Shown: positions 12,040-24,640, numbered from the stretch's first letter. The stretch is DNA of 64,000 bases from Cordilura impudica (GCA_963682025.1 OY821520.1:182888036-182952035); one strand, 5' to 3'. Made by a program: numbers and translations. The notes: generated by a model from the sequence alone, not told the origin.

Positions 12040-12310
12040 TGTAAAAATGGAAAACATTGAATTTTGAGTGCTTATTAGGCATTATTTTTGAGCAAAACCC
12101 CTTCACTCAAACAAAAATAAACCTGGAATAGTAGTAGGGGAATTCTGCACTAGCTCTAGTAACTGCATAGGTTCTGGTTGGCCTCCCACTACACACGTAA
12201 ATGGAGAGTGAAAGTGCGGGGAATTGATGTTCTTATAGGCATATTATGTGACTCTGTGAAATGTGATTTTAGAAAGTTATCCACAACATTGATGTCGCAA
12301 CAATCGTGAA
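12040..12310 (+). pseudogene. mariner-type transposase N-terminal relic
   Basis: From 12047 the sequence reads MENIEF, stop, VLIRHYF, stop, followed by a decayed region. MENxxFRVLIxHYFLxGKT is the standard N-terminus of mariner transposases, so the first stop replaces the usual Arg. About 90 codons downstream, 'GSGWPPTTHV' may correspond to the inter-HTH GRPxxxTT segment. No catalytic region is recognisable beyond 12310. The assignment rests on a short match and is moderate. Confidence 0.5.
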
Positions 12311-13160
12311 ACAATTTAAAAGAACTGGTTGGCGTTGTATATTTCTAGCAACCTTTAATTTTTCGCAGAATCTTTTATCTCATTGTCAGTCTGTTTACTC
12401 TTTTTTAAATTTTCCTAGAGCAAATATAAAGTTGCCGCATAATAGGAATTAATCTATGTTTCTAATCACTCTTTTCTATACTTTTGGGCCTATAAAGTTC
12501 CTTGTTGTTATAAATGAAGATGATTTTTTGCAGCATTTACAAAGATATTACAAGATATGGTGAACCAAATTTTTCATTGCCATTAGAAGTTTTCGTATCA
12601 GGAATTATTTCTCCTTTAAAATCAGTGCAATATTGATGACCAAATAGCATATTGAAGTCTGCTTTGACGTACGTCATTCATAAATACGAAGTAATTTTTG
12701 TTTCCCAAAAGTTCATTCAACTTTTTTGATCTAGCATTTTGCTTTTCTGAGACTTTTAGTTCCGTTGATTTTTTTTTTCGGTTTTTCAGTCATTCCTTTC
12801 CTTGCTTTTGACATTTGAACCAAACTGACAGCATTATTCAGTATTTGGTACAATAATTCCGAATTTTTTTTGCAACATCACTGTTTTTAATAATGAATAA
12901 TTTTATTTTCTTAATACTTACTTCGCGGTTTCTCGATATCGATAAGGTTTCAAAATAGAATTCGGAACTTAATCTACAGTACTTCTTGCCTTTTTAAAGT
13001 TTTTTGCAATAAAATGATATATTCTGAAATAATAAAGGAAAATGACAAACAATTTAATTTTGCGGGGTTTTGGGTATTTCGTAATTGGATTAAGGCATTT
13101 TAGGCTGTTATGCGGGACCTACTATATAAAAATGCTGTGGTAATAAATGCAATGATATAA
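12311..13160. other. AT-rich intergenic DNA
   Basis: Nothing recognised; might contain further, unrecognisable mariner-derived sequence. Confidence 0.4.
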
Positions 13161-13164
13161 GCTA

Positions 13165-13305
13165 AAAATTTTTTTGTCCATGCTGTGGCGGCCAAAAGCT
13201 TATATACAAATATTTATTAAAATTTGTGACTTGTAGTTTGAACACAAGGTTTACAGCCAGGCGGAAGGACATACATTGCTTACTCAACACAGAAAATGAT
13301 TCTGT
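13165..13305 (-). repeat. Degraded fragment of the Helentron-like family
   Basis: AAAAGCTTATATACAAATAT, TTGTGACTTGTAGTTTGAAC, AAGGTTTACA and a GGCGGAAGGACATACATTG stretch follow, in order, the segment of copy B around 8000-8110, with many changes and the microsatellite reduced to a stub. Confidence 0.65.
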
Positions 13306-14930
13306 TTAAAAAATTTTAAAAATAAACAAACTTCAATAGTGGGCCATTCATTTTCATTATGACTCACTGTAAACACAAGTGTAATTATTTCTGGGTGTAT
13401 ATGTATTTACATAAGCAAATATTTATGCATTAGAATAGAATACATCTAAACATATGTTATAATCAAAACCTATGTAATTTTACCATCGCACGTTGGGTTG
13501 TACAGTATCAAAACTAAGGTTTAATTCAAAACTTAAACTGGAAATTTTGTAATAAATTTTTGTACCGGTTAATAGAAAATGAAATCCATTATCAACTGTA
13601 AGTTTTGGTTTAATATTTTCTAAACTTTTTTCTTTTTAGATAAGTGTTTTAGAGATATTGTTGATTGTTGTTTTTGCTGTTGTAAATGCGTAACCTAGTA
13701 TTACAACAAATAATTTGAATGATTGTGCATATTATAGTAGAGCGAAAAATCGTTGCTGTCGAAATTCAAAATGTGCCAGGGCAAAAAGTTGTACAATAGT
13801 AAGACAAATTGCACAAAAATTGTTGAGACACTTCACATTGCAATTAAAGTTTTCGATTAAAAAATTTGATTTTGCTTGAACACAGATACATAACATTCAA
13901 AAATAAATTTAAATAAATAATTAAATAAATTCTAGTGGCCTAAAAACAACAACAGTATTTATATTACAATACTTTTTATACTTTTAATAACTCGACCGGT
14001 TTACGTTTTTAAAATTTCCTAATTTTATTTTCCCCTCTAATACATACACTCAAAAATAATCCTACTAGTGATGTTTTTTATTTACAGTGTTGTGAATATT
14101 CAGCCCTGTTCTTGAAACGTGGTTATTTGAATATGAGTGAATTTAAAATCACATGAAATTGAAATTTTGGGTTTCTTGAAACCACTTTTTTTTATTTATT
14201 TAATGGAAACATATTTTGAGTTAAGAACCATATGTTTGAGTTAAGAACATATGTTATCTAGAAACCGAGGTGCCATATGGTTCTTTATTCAGTTTCACAA
14301 AAAACTTTTATTTATTTTGTGCATGTTTTTTCTTAAGTTTATAGAAAAAGTATAAAGAAAAATATTTTCTTTTAAAATAACAACTTATTTGTTCATTTAA
14401 TTGTTTTTGTTCTTCAATTTCATTCAATTAAAAACAACTTTTCTATTTTTAAAAAGTTAGGCTTCACAAAAAAAAAATTTCGATATTCAAATAAATTGGA
14501 TTTGACTGGCATCACTACTGTTTCGAACATATGCAAAAAAAATAAAAATATGTGATTTGATGAAAAAAATTTTTTTTAATTCCTTTATTTGCGATAATTA
14601 GTGCATAAAGAATCTATGTTATAATTGAAAAAATTATAATGGAAAATAGGTCGTGTAAGTAAAAGGTTTTTATTATAATTATAGAACAGCATCATCGCAA
14701 AAAGTGTGTTTTATTAATATCGACCACTTATTACGAGTTTTTTTTTTTTAATCAGCGCAAAATGTAGACGTTTTTTAAAATCGTTTTTTTCATAAAATTA
14801 ATGTCTAAGAATTAGTTATTTTATCTCTTAGGACCTGCTTAGTAGAAAAAAAGGGCATTTGTTTTGATTTCACAAAGCCTTTTCTATGTGAACTAGAACG
14901 AGAAAAAATATTCTTATTGAAATTAGAGAA
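13306..14930. other. AT-rich intergenic DNA
   Basis: No gene recognised. Short repeated motifs such as TTTGAGTTAAGAACATATG occur twice close together near 14215-14252. Confidence 0.45.
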
Positions 14931-14941
14931 CAGCAAAAAAC

Positions 14942-15052
14942 TCGTCTAAGACTTCAAATGAAGAAGAGATTAATGAAGATAATGATGCTGATGACAATGA
15001 TTATGAAGATGATGATTATGTTTATGAGGATGATAATAATGTTTTAAACTAA
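14942..15052 (+). other. Short acidic reading frame (possible exon tail)
   Basis: Reads SSKTSNEEEINEDNDADDN followed by DYEDDDYVYEDDNNVLN and a TAA at 15050-15052. The composition is strikingly unlike the random frames around it, and the codons are simple GAT/GAA repeats. An upstream in-frame stop (TAG near 14927) leaves it without a Met, so if real it would be a terminal exon preceded by the acceptor-like ATTAG at about 14928. An imperfect GAT-rich microsatellite is the simpler explanation. Confidence 0.2.
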
Positions 15053-15191
15053 TAAATAAATAAAATTAATATAAATAACATATTTTTCAACAAAATCTAT
15101 TTCTGCCCAAAATACACTAAAACGAAGAAAAATATGATATTATAAATTTAAGAATTTCTCTATAATATTTTCTATAAAAAACAATTTTTTT

Positions 15192-15304
15192 TTCTTCTTC
15201 AGGGGTTATTTTTATTCAATCTATAAATCACAATATTTATATCTATTTATTAATTATAAATGTTGTAATTTATAGATTGAATAAAAATAACCCCTGAAGA
15301 AGAA
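15192..15304. repeat. Perfect 37-bp inverted repeat with 39-bp loop
   Basis: Left arm 15192-15228 and right arm 15268-15304 are exact reverse complements (the right arm ends AACCCCTGAAGAAGAA). The sequence continues GCCATAGAAGCTTCGAAACG. CTGAAGAAG...GAAACGTTG-like motifs are common near the ends of LINE and Penelope-like retroelements; that link is inference. No coding sequence is visible. Confidence 0.85.
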
Positions 15305-15309
15305 GCCAT

Positions 15310-16250
15310 AGAAGCTTCGAAACGTTGGGTAAAAATTTTAAACATTAGTTTGCATTTAAATGGGATCTTGTAGGCAGTTTTTTGTAAGAAATTTTGCAAA
15401 AAAATAAAAATGAAATAATTTATTTATCAACACAAATATTTTTTTTTTTTTTTACTTTTTCTTAAAAATAAAATGTTTCAGTTTTAAAATAAAGCTCATC
15501 AATATACGCTTATTCCATAAATAATAAAATTTAAAAATAAATTTTAATTTAATAATAAATTTAAAGTTTCCCTCAATTAATACCAAATTTTTTTGATTTT
15601 CAACTCACTGTGCCTCGTAGGTAAGCCTGTAAATTTTGTGTGACGGTGACAATTTATTAAATTAATTCGATAGGTTTACCTAATTCTCCATAAGGCAACA
15701 TAATGTAATATTCATTGAAGTTGGGTATGCGTAAATATTTTTGGTTATCATATTTCTGCTACTATGTACATATATATACAATGTAAGTATGTGAAACTAA
15801 ATACGAGTATGTAAGCGTACTAGTATTAACAGCCTAAATTCTATGATGCTTAAATTAAATAAATATACGAGTAGTATGACAAAATTGCGTGTCATTCACC
15901 TAAAAAACATTCATGTAATATTAATACATATTATATTTTTATTGGACACATAATAAACAACACAACTAACATATGTACACACAAGGCTTACCTTTTTGTG
16001 GATGGGTGTTTTAGAAATATGATCACTAAATTTAGGATTTTATTTGGTAATTTGATTTGATTGTTAACAGGGCGTAAGCTAGATATTTTCGTATACCAGA
16101 AAGAAAACGAAAAAAAAAAATTTGTGAGGAAATATTTTAAAATTATGTTTAAGTTACGTTTTTTTCGGTATACTTTTCCCAGCGATATTTAATAGGTTCG
16201 ATATCCTGTTTATGGTGAGAAACTTTAAGTTTAAATTTGAACCTCTTGGA
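15310..16250. other. AT-rich intergenic DNA
   Basis: No gene or recurring repeat recognised. Confidence 0.5.
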
Positions 16251-16254
16251 AAAA

Positions 16255-16455
16255 TTTGTTTTATGAGAGTTGATTACGTCCATTAATTGCTATAAATTCT
16301 ATAGGACCATTGTTAGACATTCCCTTCACGGAATTATATAAAAAAAAGCAGAGATTTTTCTCAAATTTGGTTTGTTTATGTTTTTTTTTCTTGACTGCAG
16401 GCAACGAATTAATAACAATACCCTTCCAATTTGGTTTATATTAATTTTCTATAGA
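16255..16455 (+). repeat. Strongly degraded Helentron-like fragment
   Basis: Traces in the right order of the 3' half of the 1615-2395 family: GGACCATTGTTAGACATTCC, TTCTCAAATTTGGTTTGTTT, TTGACTGCAGGCAACG and CAATTTGGTTTATATTAATT, then ATTTTCTATAG. No hairpin is left. Weak but collinear. Confidence 0.4.
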
Positions 16456-16779
16456 CTCAAACTATTTTTGCGTTAAAATTAACTGAAAATTAACAAAAAT
16501 TTATTAATAAAAAATTATACATATTTAAAACCATACTTAATCATTTTCAAAGTATTTTTCATTTATTTCTAAAAAAACAAATAACAAAGCGGTAAAAAGT
16601 TTTAGCAAACCGTTTTTATTAACTGGCAGAATTTATAATAATAAAAATAATAATAATAAAAGCAAAATTTCGACAATGTCTATAAACGTCTGTTTTAGCA
16701 TCATTTGTCCTCATTCATATTCATAGATATACATATGTAGATAGCTTGAATTTAAACAAAATATTAAAAACAAGTGCTA

Positions 16780-17720
16780 AATTCGGTTCTATCGAATCTC
16801 TGAAAAACTAAAAAATTTGATAAATTTACAAACAGAACAAACAGTATCATCCTTACTTTACCTTGATAAATAACTAGTAAATTTTGTGAAAGAGCGTGAT
16901 TTAAATAAACTTACGGACAGACAGACATTTGAGCCGAGTTGTTATAAGGATCAAGAATATATCAACTTTATGGGGTCGTAAATTCATACAAATGGTATAA
17001 CAAGTAGGATATAGGAGTAGGAGTGTTAAATTCGGCTGTGCCGAATCTTTTGTAATCTCCACACCGGTTTTTACGTTTAGATTAATATCAGGACTTATTG
17101 CACTATTTATAACAAATGTAAAAAAAATGTTTTAAAAATCAATAATTTGATAAACATAATATTAAATAATTTCAACAAACATACCGAATTTGAAAATATG
17201 TTCAGCTTTTTGGACATATCTCGACACAATGCTGCCCAATTTACTCCATTTTCAATACCAATCTGCTCGAGGTATTAACAAATAATATTATCATAACATT
17301 ACCCAGGTAAATGGGTTATTTTGTGAATGAGCGTGATTTCAGTAGCCAGACGGACATCGCTATATCGACTTGAGTTGTGATAAGGATCAAGAATATATAC
17401 TTTACGGGGTCGCAAATGCATTGTTCGATGTACTTCAAATGGATTGGCATACTGATATATACCCTCTGCACAGTAGTGTGGAGGGTATATAAACGAATAA
17501 ACGAATGAATAAGAATATTTTTTTTAAAAAATGGAAAACAAAATTGAAAACGGAAAATACAGTTGAAAACATGTAAAAATTCGGCTGTGCCGAATCTTTG
17601 ATACCGTCCACCTCGGTGTGAGTATTGATAATAAATGTAAGCGAAATATTTGAAAAAGTAAACCATTTATTAAACTTAATACCAAATTATTTCAGCAAAT
17701 TCTTTGGGTTGAGCCACTTA
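16780..17720 (+). repeat. Second Helentron-like/DINE-type family, partly tandem
   Basis: AAATTCGGCTGTGCCGAATC occurs at about 17032 and 17579, with a decayed version near 16786. The pair AATTCGGC/GCCGAAT is a hairpin. About 150-300 bp before each hairpin lies GTGATTT...GACGGACAT or GACAGACAT, then TAAGGATCAAGAATATAT and GGGGTCG(C/T)AAA. AAGAATATATACTTT...GGGTCG next to a GTCC-type tract is well known from Drosophila DINE-1 and relatives. Units recur at roughly 430-550 bp. No protein is encoded. A further fragment lies near 20030-20075. Confidence 0.65.
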
Positions 17721-17802
17721 ACAGATGATGTTTGTTTATTTCAAGAGTTGGTCTATAATGCTCTCTCACATTATTAATTCGCGTTCCAACGAGGAAAGGG
17801 CG

Positions 17803-17899
17803 CACAGTGGTTCAAAACCAAAAAAAAGTGGTAATAAGTCTGGAACTTCTAAGCTATTGGTTGGATTGGAATAGTAAATTCTAGGCGATTGTAGTCAAG
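17803..17899 (+). repeat. 97-bp direct repeat, copy 1, with Transib-like heptamer
   Basis: Begins CACAGTGGTTCAAAACC and ends GGCGATTGTAGTCAAG. Copy 2 at 18074-18170 is the same length with only a few substitutions. The preceding bases are GGGCG, and the CACAGTGG start resembles a Transib terminus, but no transposase or opposite terminus is visible nearby. Confidence 0.85.
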
Positions 17900-18073
17900 G
17901 ATATAGGCTTTTAAAATATTTATTTTTGAGATACCCTGTTGTAACACAGGGTGAGCTACTGGGTGCCAAAGTCGACCACCTCGAGGTGGAAAATGCTTTC
18001 AAAGCTTGTAACTTTTATAAATATGACAGCGTGTTTTCTTTTAATCGAAATAATAGAAAAGACGAAAACGGCC

Positions 18074-18170
18074 CACAGTGGTTCAAAACCAAAAAAAAGT
18101 GGTAATAAGTCTGGAACATCTAAACTATTGGTTGGATTGGAATAGTATATTCTAGGCGATTGTAGTCAAG
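18074..18170 (+). repeat. 97-bp direct repeat, copy 2
   Basis: Same 97-bp block as 17803-17899, 271 bp downstream. The 174-bp spacer between the copies is unrelated to the repeat and has no recognisable coding content. Confidence 0.85.
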
Positions 18171-19120
18171 TTGACTTTTTGAATCAGGTTCTAAAAATTG
18201 CAAATTTTTAACAAAAAATACCCTTCATTCTTTCACTTTTTTCTCACAACCTTGGTAAAACATGTATATATTTTTCTACATATTTTAAAAGAATATGCTT
18301 CAAGAATGGTTGTAAGCGAAATTTTAATATTTTTGGACATGCACCCTACGTCCAGCATTGGACGAAATTGGGCAATTAAAAAAAAAAAACTAAGTTTTAA
18401 AAGTTAATACAAAAATATCCGCTCGATTTCTTCAAATATTTCACCGCAGTATTAAAGCCCCAAATATTTTTATTTATTTGCCGCAATAAAATTCACCGCC
18501 ATTACATAAACGTGGTCAGGAAGGCTTAAATGGTGAAAAAAGTCAAATTTTCATACGAATTTTTTTTGTTAACATAAAAAACATATTAAGATTAGTTATT
18601 TTTATATTTTGTTTATTGATTCAGAACGGCATTTAAATTATTTATTATTATTTAACCATTTAACAGGTCAACAATACATAATTTCAACTCATAGAAAATT
18701 TCAAAAGTTATCAACAATATTTGTTGAACTCAATTTTTGTTTTATCTAAAAAATTGTATTTTTTTTTTTCAATAAAATAGAAAAACATTTGTGGAGGGTA
18801 TTGTCGCTGTGACTTGTTTTTGTTTTGTTTGCAGTTTTCAAATGTGTGTGTGTGTGTGTTTCTGAATTATGTATTAATAAATTTTTCTTATTTTATATTT
18901 AATTACGTATAAGTTTTCGTTTCCGGAAAAGTAGTTTTTCTTAAAGTTATTATTATTTATGTTTATTTTTATTTTGTTTATTCCGTTTGTTTGTTTGTTT
19001 TTTTATATTTTTTTTATTTTAGATTGTCTGTAGGTGGTTTGTTTATTTATGTCTTGTGGAAATTTTCATATAAACGTTTAAATCAAAGTCTATATTTTAA
19101 ATATTATTACACTTGTATTT
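18171..19120. other. AT-rich DNA with (GT)n microsatellite
   Basis: A (TG)n run lies at 18843-18860. No gene recognised. Confidence 0.5.
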
Positions 19121-20029
19121 AGTATACAGCTGTGTCCAAAACAAATAGCACCATTTGAAACTTTTTTATGGGAATGATTTTACTGAATTTGCGTCAAAAG
19201 AAGCCTAGGCAATGACTGTTTAACTAAATTAATTACAATAGTTCATAAATAAAAAAATATAGAAAATTTTTATGAATTTAAGTATATTAAAAATTAGGCA
19301 TTAATTTGTTTACGATTAATTTTTATAATTGTATTTGTATTTGCTACATGCCCATTATTTGCAATAATATCTCAAAAATATTTTTCCCACCATATATAAA
19401 ATGGTGTTATCTGATCCTTTTGAAATCTCAGTAGCATCTGCAAGATCTTGATTTGATTGTTCATCAGCTGATATTTTTCCCGTCCGGGGTGCTCTTTGTC
19501 TTCAGCGCATTATCTGCATTCTTGGAACTCTTACAACTTGATTTCATATAGCCTGGTCAAGGAAGGCCTTTTGTAACATCTTTAACATTTAAACAGTAGA
19601 AATTTTATTCCACAACCAATATTTAATGGAGCTTCTTAAATTCAAATTCAATTTTATTTGTTTTCAAAAACGAACGTCCCTATTAAACCAATTCAAAAGC
19701 AGTACTTCCAACCTGCAAAAAAATATTTAACGAAATCGATAAATTCAATGCCTTCTTTTACTCACTAGCTGACAATGATGAGTCTAGACAATCACGCATT
19801 TTTTCCTAAGTTAAATTCACGTTTTCACAATTTATCATATTTCAGCCTAAGATTTTGATTCAGACAATATGCTCTTATAATAGCACGATTTTCAGGTGTG
19901 CAGTACCTTCCGCGTCCGCGGAATTTTCTTTATTATAAAATTATAAATTATCTGACCTTTATTTTATTAAAAATTATTAACTGCATTAATACAGAGATTA
20001 TTTCAATCATAACAAAAGCAAATAAGAGT
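19121..20029. other. Unassigned DNA with possible Tc1-like terminus and HTH traces
   Basis: TA followed by CAGCTGTGTCCAAAACAAAT at 19125-19146 resembles Tc1-like terminal repeats, and the minus strand near 19830-19930 reads RGRGRYCTPENRAIIRAYCL, reminiscent of the second helix-turn-helix linker of Tc1 transposases. The opposite terminus and any catalytic domain are missing, so this is only a hint. Confidence 0.25.
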
Positions 20030-20499
20030 ATTAAATTCGGCAGTGCCTAATGTTTGATACCCTCCACTTGTATTCTGAACACATTATTACAACCAAGGTT
20101 GTTAACGCTAAGAGACACAAAGGGCTAGATTTCATATTATCATGGCTAGATTTTTTACAATGATGTTTAAGTGGAATGTAATCAGCATAATGTTTGTTTG
20201 TTGTTTGCATCACATTATTTTGCTTGTTGTTGTTCACATGTACAACAAAAAACAACAATAGCAAAAAGCAAGCAAAAATGTGAATGCATCGCTTATACTG
20301 TGGGTGTTAGCTTAGTTGATGTAGGGCAAAAACTCAAATTCATCGTACATTAACTTCTGAACCAAATATCATACCGAAAAAATAAAAACGCCATTTTAAA
20401 GAGCGTACTTTTTTTTTCAAAAATGATATTTAACATATTTTATAGTATGTTTTGTTGATTTGAAATAAAATAAATAGTAAAAATATTATATTTCTACAT

Positions 20500-21110
20500 T
20501 GAATATACCATTTTCTATAGTTGGTAGAGTGAAAGACAAGGACAGAAAGACACCAAATAAAATTCTTACTGCGAACGACGAAAGATGTATCTAAGGAAAA
20601 TTAATGAAAACCCCAAATTATCGGCATAAAATTTCGATGATAAGGTGCACAATTCTCTAAGCAAGGATTGTAGTGTATAAGTAATTTGTCGTCGTTTGCG
20701 ATCGCTTGACTTTCATGATAGAATACCACCAAACAAGTCCTAAAAAAAATAAAATCTACCGGTTAAATTTCACAAACAAATACGTTTTAAAGGATTAACA
20801 ATTTGAAACACTGTAATTTTATCTGATGAATCGAAATTTAATATATTTGGCTCGTATGGAAGGACGATGGTGTGGCGGAAGCCCAATACATAGCTTGAAT
20901 TAAAAAAATTTGCATCAATGGTAGCATCAGGAGTTGGAAATTTAGTTTTAATTGAAGGGATCATGGATAAAATGATGTACCTAGGTACTCTGAAATAAAA
21001 CCTGTTACAGATTGCTGATAAACTAGGTGTGAGCCGCAACTTTCATTTCAACCTGGACAACGACCCGAAACATAAGTCGGTAGTAGTGCAAACATGGTTT
21101 ATATGGAATT
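20500..21110 (+). pseudogene. Tc1-like transposase pseudogene
   Basis: Frames on the plus strand read VKDKDRKTPNKILTANDERC (between-HTH segment), then DESKFNIFGSYGRTMVWRKP (first catalytic Asp within xxDESKFxxxGSDGxxxVWR), SMVASGVGNLVLIEGIMDKM, and FHFNLDNDPKHKSVVVQTW (second Asp within FQQDNDPKH). Order and spacing are those of Tc1-family cut-and-paste transposases of about 340 aa. Stops and frameshifts interrupt it in several places, and the final DLNPIENLW/E block is not found. Confidence 0.8.
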
Positions 21111-22850
21111 CCCCCCATCTTAAACTTTACTTAACGTTATCTAAATTTATGGGCGTTGTTAGAAATTAACATCCTAAATCCGTACGACCTACTCGACTTG
21201 AGATATTGTGGACAGGAGAATATTTTCGCTAGATCGAGTTCTCCTTTTTATAAAGATCAGGAATATATATATGTTCTCCGTATACATATTTAATATCTAA
21301 CTATTTCTTGGCTGTTGACCTATCATGAATATAGTAGTTTTTTTTATATTTCTCATTGTAACTAATGGTTGTGAACTGTTGTTTCCAGAACTAAAATAGA
21401 ATTGTTGATCTGTCAGATTATTATTATCTTTAGTAAAATTATTTTTTGATGGATTTCCTTTTGGTTTGGCAATATCAATTTCTTTTGCCTTCCAAACAAA
21501 CGCAAAGTGACAGAAATTAGTGGATGCATTAAATAAACGAGAATTTATATGCAAACCTCATTAAAAAGTCAGGGTTTTTTACTTTTAAGATTCTTTATCC
21601 AAGCTCCTAAATATTTCCTTCCAATTAGTATTTCTAAAGTAGATATATTATCTTGAGAAGCGAATCTGTTTGTAATCCAGTTCCTTCGAGCATTGTTTCT
21701 AAAGATTATCTCTAAATATAAGAGTTGGACATATTTTTCTTAGGAACGCTAATTTAAAGTTCCTGAAAAGTTCTGAAAGTTCTCAAATGAATTTCTCATT
21801 ATTATTATTTTTATATTCATATTATAGGTTTACAGTTGATTTATATACTAAATGTTTATACTACCGGAAAATTACCTGAATTTAATCCATTAAAGGTAAT
21901 TGCTGCAGAAAGATAGTCTCGAATATTTTAAACAAAAAGTCTAGTACAGAATAACCTGAAGACATACTAGTTGCTATAAGTATGGGCTGTGATGGATAAA
22001 TAAAATGAAATAAAAATAATGTCAAAGTAATTAGTTGCAATTAAGTTGTGAAGTATATTGCACCAAAAATTACCTCGAGTACACGCTTGCATTCAGCAAT
22101 TAAAATCATCGTCTAGAATGTACTACTCTCGAATCATTGAAAACTTCCTGAGATTTAAATTGAGTTTGTTTTTCTGGCATTAATAGGACTTTCGGATTAC
22201 CCTGGAAAATAACAGCTCTAAGCATGTATAATTGAACTGTTAATAAATTTCACTTTAAAAGCAATATCTTCTATTCATTCCGCCACCTCTATTGTATTCA
22301 CGATCAATGCGATAACAAATCAATATATTCATAAATGATTGAACCAGAAACTAATTACGGTTTTTACTTTAAGTAAAGCGAAAACACTGGTATTTTTGTT
22401 TCAAAAACTTATATATATTCCGCAATGCAGGTTATACAGGTATTTCGGGTCGACTCACCAACCCTAATTAGTAATCTAAAGCAGTAGGTAGTTTGTTTGA
22501 TAAAAAGCTAAATTCATATTACCTTTGCTGAAAACAACCTAATAAGAATCCAAGTAGAGTTATACTCGTTAAGCTTTTTCCAAAATAAAATTCAATTTCC
22601 TTAACTTAGGAAGTAATGTCAGTCAATTTATGAAGAATTATAATTTAAAAAAATAGGTACTTTACCATAGCTTAGGAATATTCGGGAAATAAAAATTAAT
22701 GAATTTTAATGAAACTATAGATTTGTTAATCGGTTTATCATCAGCGAAGATAGTTGCGATTAATATTTTAAATATAGTTTTCATAAAACTTTTCGTTTTT
22801 TTTTTTTTTTTTTGTCATAAATTAATATAACAAAATCTTTTTTGGCATAT
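21111..22850. other. AT-rich intergenic DNA
   Basis: A Helentron-family-2-like trace (GGACAGGAGAATATTTTCG and GATCAGGAATATATATATG) lies near 21215-21270. No gene is recognised in the rest. Confidence 0.45.
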
Positions 22851-22854
22851 TTTG

Positions 22855-23581
22855 ATACCCTATACACTATGTGGTTTTGGTTTAATGACTTTGTGCTGCT
22901 GTTTGTAACTACCAAAAATATTTGCCCTAAACCCATCTTTTAGTATACCGATCGGCTCAGAATCACTTTCTGAGTCGTTTAAGCGATGTCCGTCCGTCCG
23001 TCCGTCCGTCTGTGTGTCCATGTAAACCTTATAATCAAACTACAGTTCGCAAATATGAATATATTTTGATGAAATTTGGTACATAAGCTTTTATCGGCCA
23101 TAGGATGAACGCTATTGAAATTGCTGAAAATCGGTACATGTTCAGACCTAGTCCCCATACAAATGACTCCTATGAAATCGACATAAATTGCCATAAGATC
23201 CAAATTATCGTATAGATCTTAGTAAAATTGGGTTTGTATGTGTTTATTGTATCCATTAATCAGTAGTCCAAAAATAATCCCTATAGCACAATTTTTAGTC
23301 ATAGGACCCATGTGTATATTATATTGTGTATATTTTTTCAAAATATAACTGACTTTACCAAATATGGTCAGGATCGGTCCATTTTTTGACCTAGTCGACA
23401 TATAAATATAGCACCCGATATGAACTTTTTCATATCTGCACCCAAAAAATTTTTAACAATGCCATCAATTTGGTTTTTGCTTATTTTCTATATCCAGTTA
23501 GTTGGACCGAAGAGATATGGTTTCTAAACCGTGGCATAGGGTAGCCTATAGTCGGTCTAGACCGACTATAACTTTCTTACT
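22855..23581 (+). mobile_element. Helentron-like repeat, copy C
   Basis: Sub-terminal ATACCCTATAC at 22855, GTCC microsatellite at about 22986-23012 and an intact 24-bp palindrome at 23547-23570 followed by ACTTTCTTACTT. The 3' sub-terminal repeat is weakened to CATAGGGTA. Overall order is identical to copy A (1615-2395), with a short divergence near 23290-23330. Confidence 0.85.
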
Positions 23582-23589
23582 TTTTATAT

Positions 23590-24640
23590 TTCCTTCGGTA
23601 ACTTAAATAAATTATTATATATCGTTAAAAAGCTTTTCCTAAAATATGTAACATGATAATTAAATGTATTGTAAACAAACATATGCAAATGATGTATATA
23701 TGAGGAAAACTATGATTTTTATAGCTTTTTGCAAAAGAGATAATAAATTTAAGAAATTTTGTATAGATTGGTTAAATGTACTAACTCTTCTATATAAAAT
23801 CATCGATACTCATGTTGTCTATGTTTTTGTTACAGAATAGTCAATCGACCACTAAAGTGTTCCTTTCAAAAGAATCAGCTAATACTTAGACTGACATGAA
23901 TATCAAGAAAAGTAAAAAAAAATGTTCTCTTAAAAATTATAGGCATTAAGATATGTAAAATTGGAAAAATATGTACCATAATAAGCCATTGTAAATCTTA
24001 ATGTCTTACTGCATGCTATTTATGTGGCTGGAAAGATCTTAAAATTTTTGTTCAATGGAGCTAATATGAAAAAATTAGAAAAACATGAGGTGTGGCATCC
24101 ACAATATAATTCAAGGGACCCGTATTCTTCCGTCCTTCACTACATATCCCTTTTGCAGAACTATCTAATTGTTCCATCCAAGATAGTTTCATTGCCAGTA
24201 TAACTGTTTCGTTTAGTTATTAATAAACTTTTTTTTTCTTTAAAAAATGGAGGGTATTGTAATTGGTGCTAGTTTTCTTAACCGACACTGTATACAGTTT
24301 ATTATGTGTTTTCTTTTTAAAATATCCCACATGTGTTAAGTAAAAACTTTTTTTTTCAAAGTAATTTCGAAGTTGTTAGTTATATTGGTATCCTTGTGTA
24401 ACCCTCATATAACTAGGCATTAAAGTTAAATACATTGATATATTAAGTTTGGTATCCAAACAACCAACCATATCAATATGAATAAATAATTTAGTTACCA
24501 CTTTTGAATATCAAATAAATATTTCTTATTTGAACTTAATAAGTTGTATTGTTTTGCAAGGGTCTCATAATAAATTGAAAGAATTTGGTTTATTTAATTT
24601 TTATAAAAATCCGTACGTACACTTTTTACATTTTATTTTT
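23590..24640. other. AT-rich intergenic DNA
   Basis: No gene or repeat family recognised. Confidence 0.5.

Noticed and set aside
19125..19146. Tc1-like terminal repeat
   Set aside because: Only one end is found, and the transposase at 20500-21110 is on the other strand relative to the HTH-like traces, so no element could be delimited.
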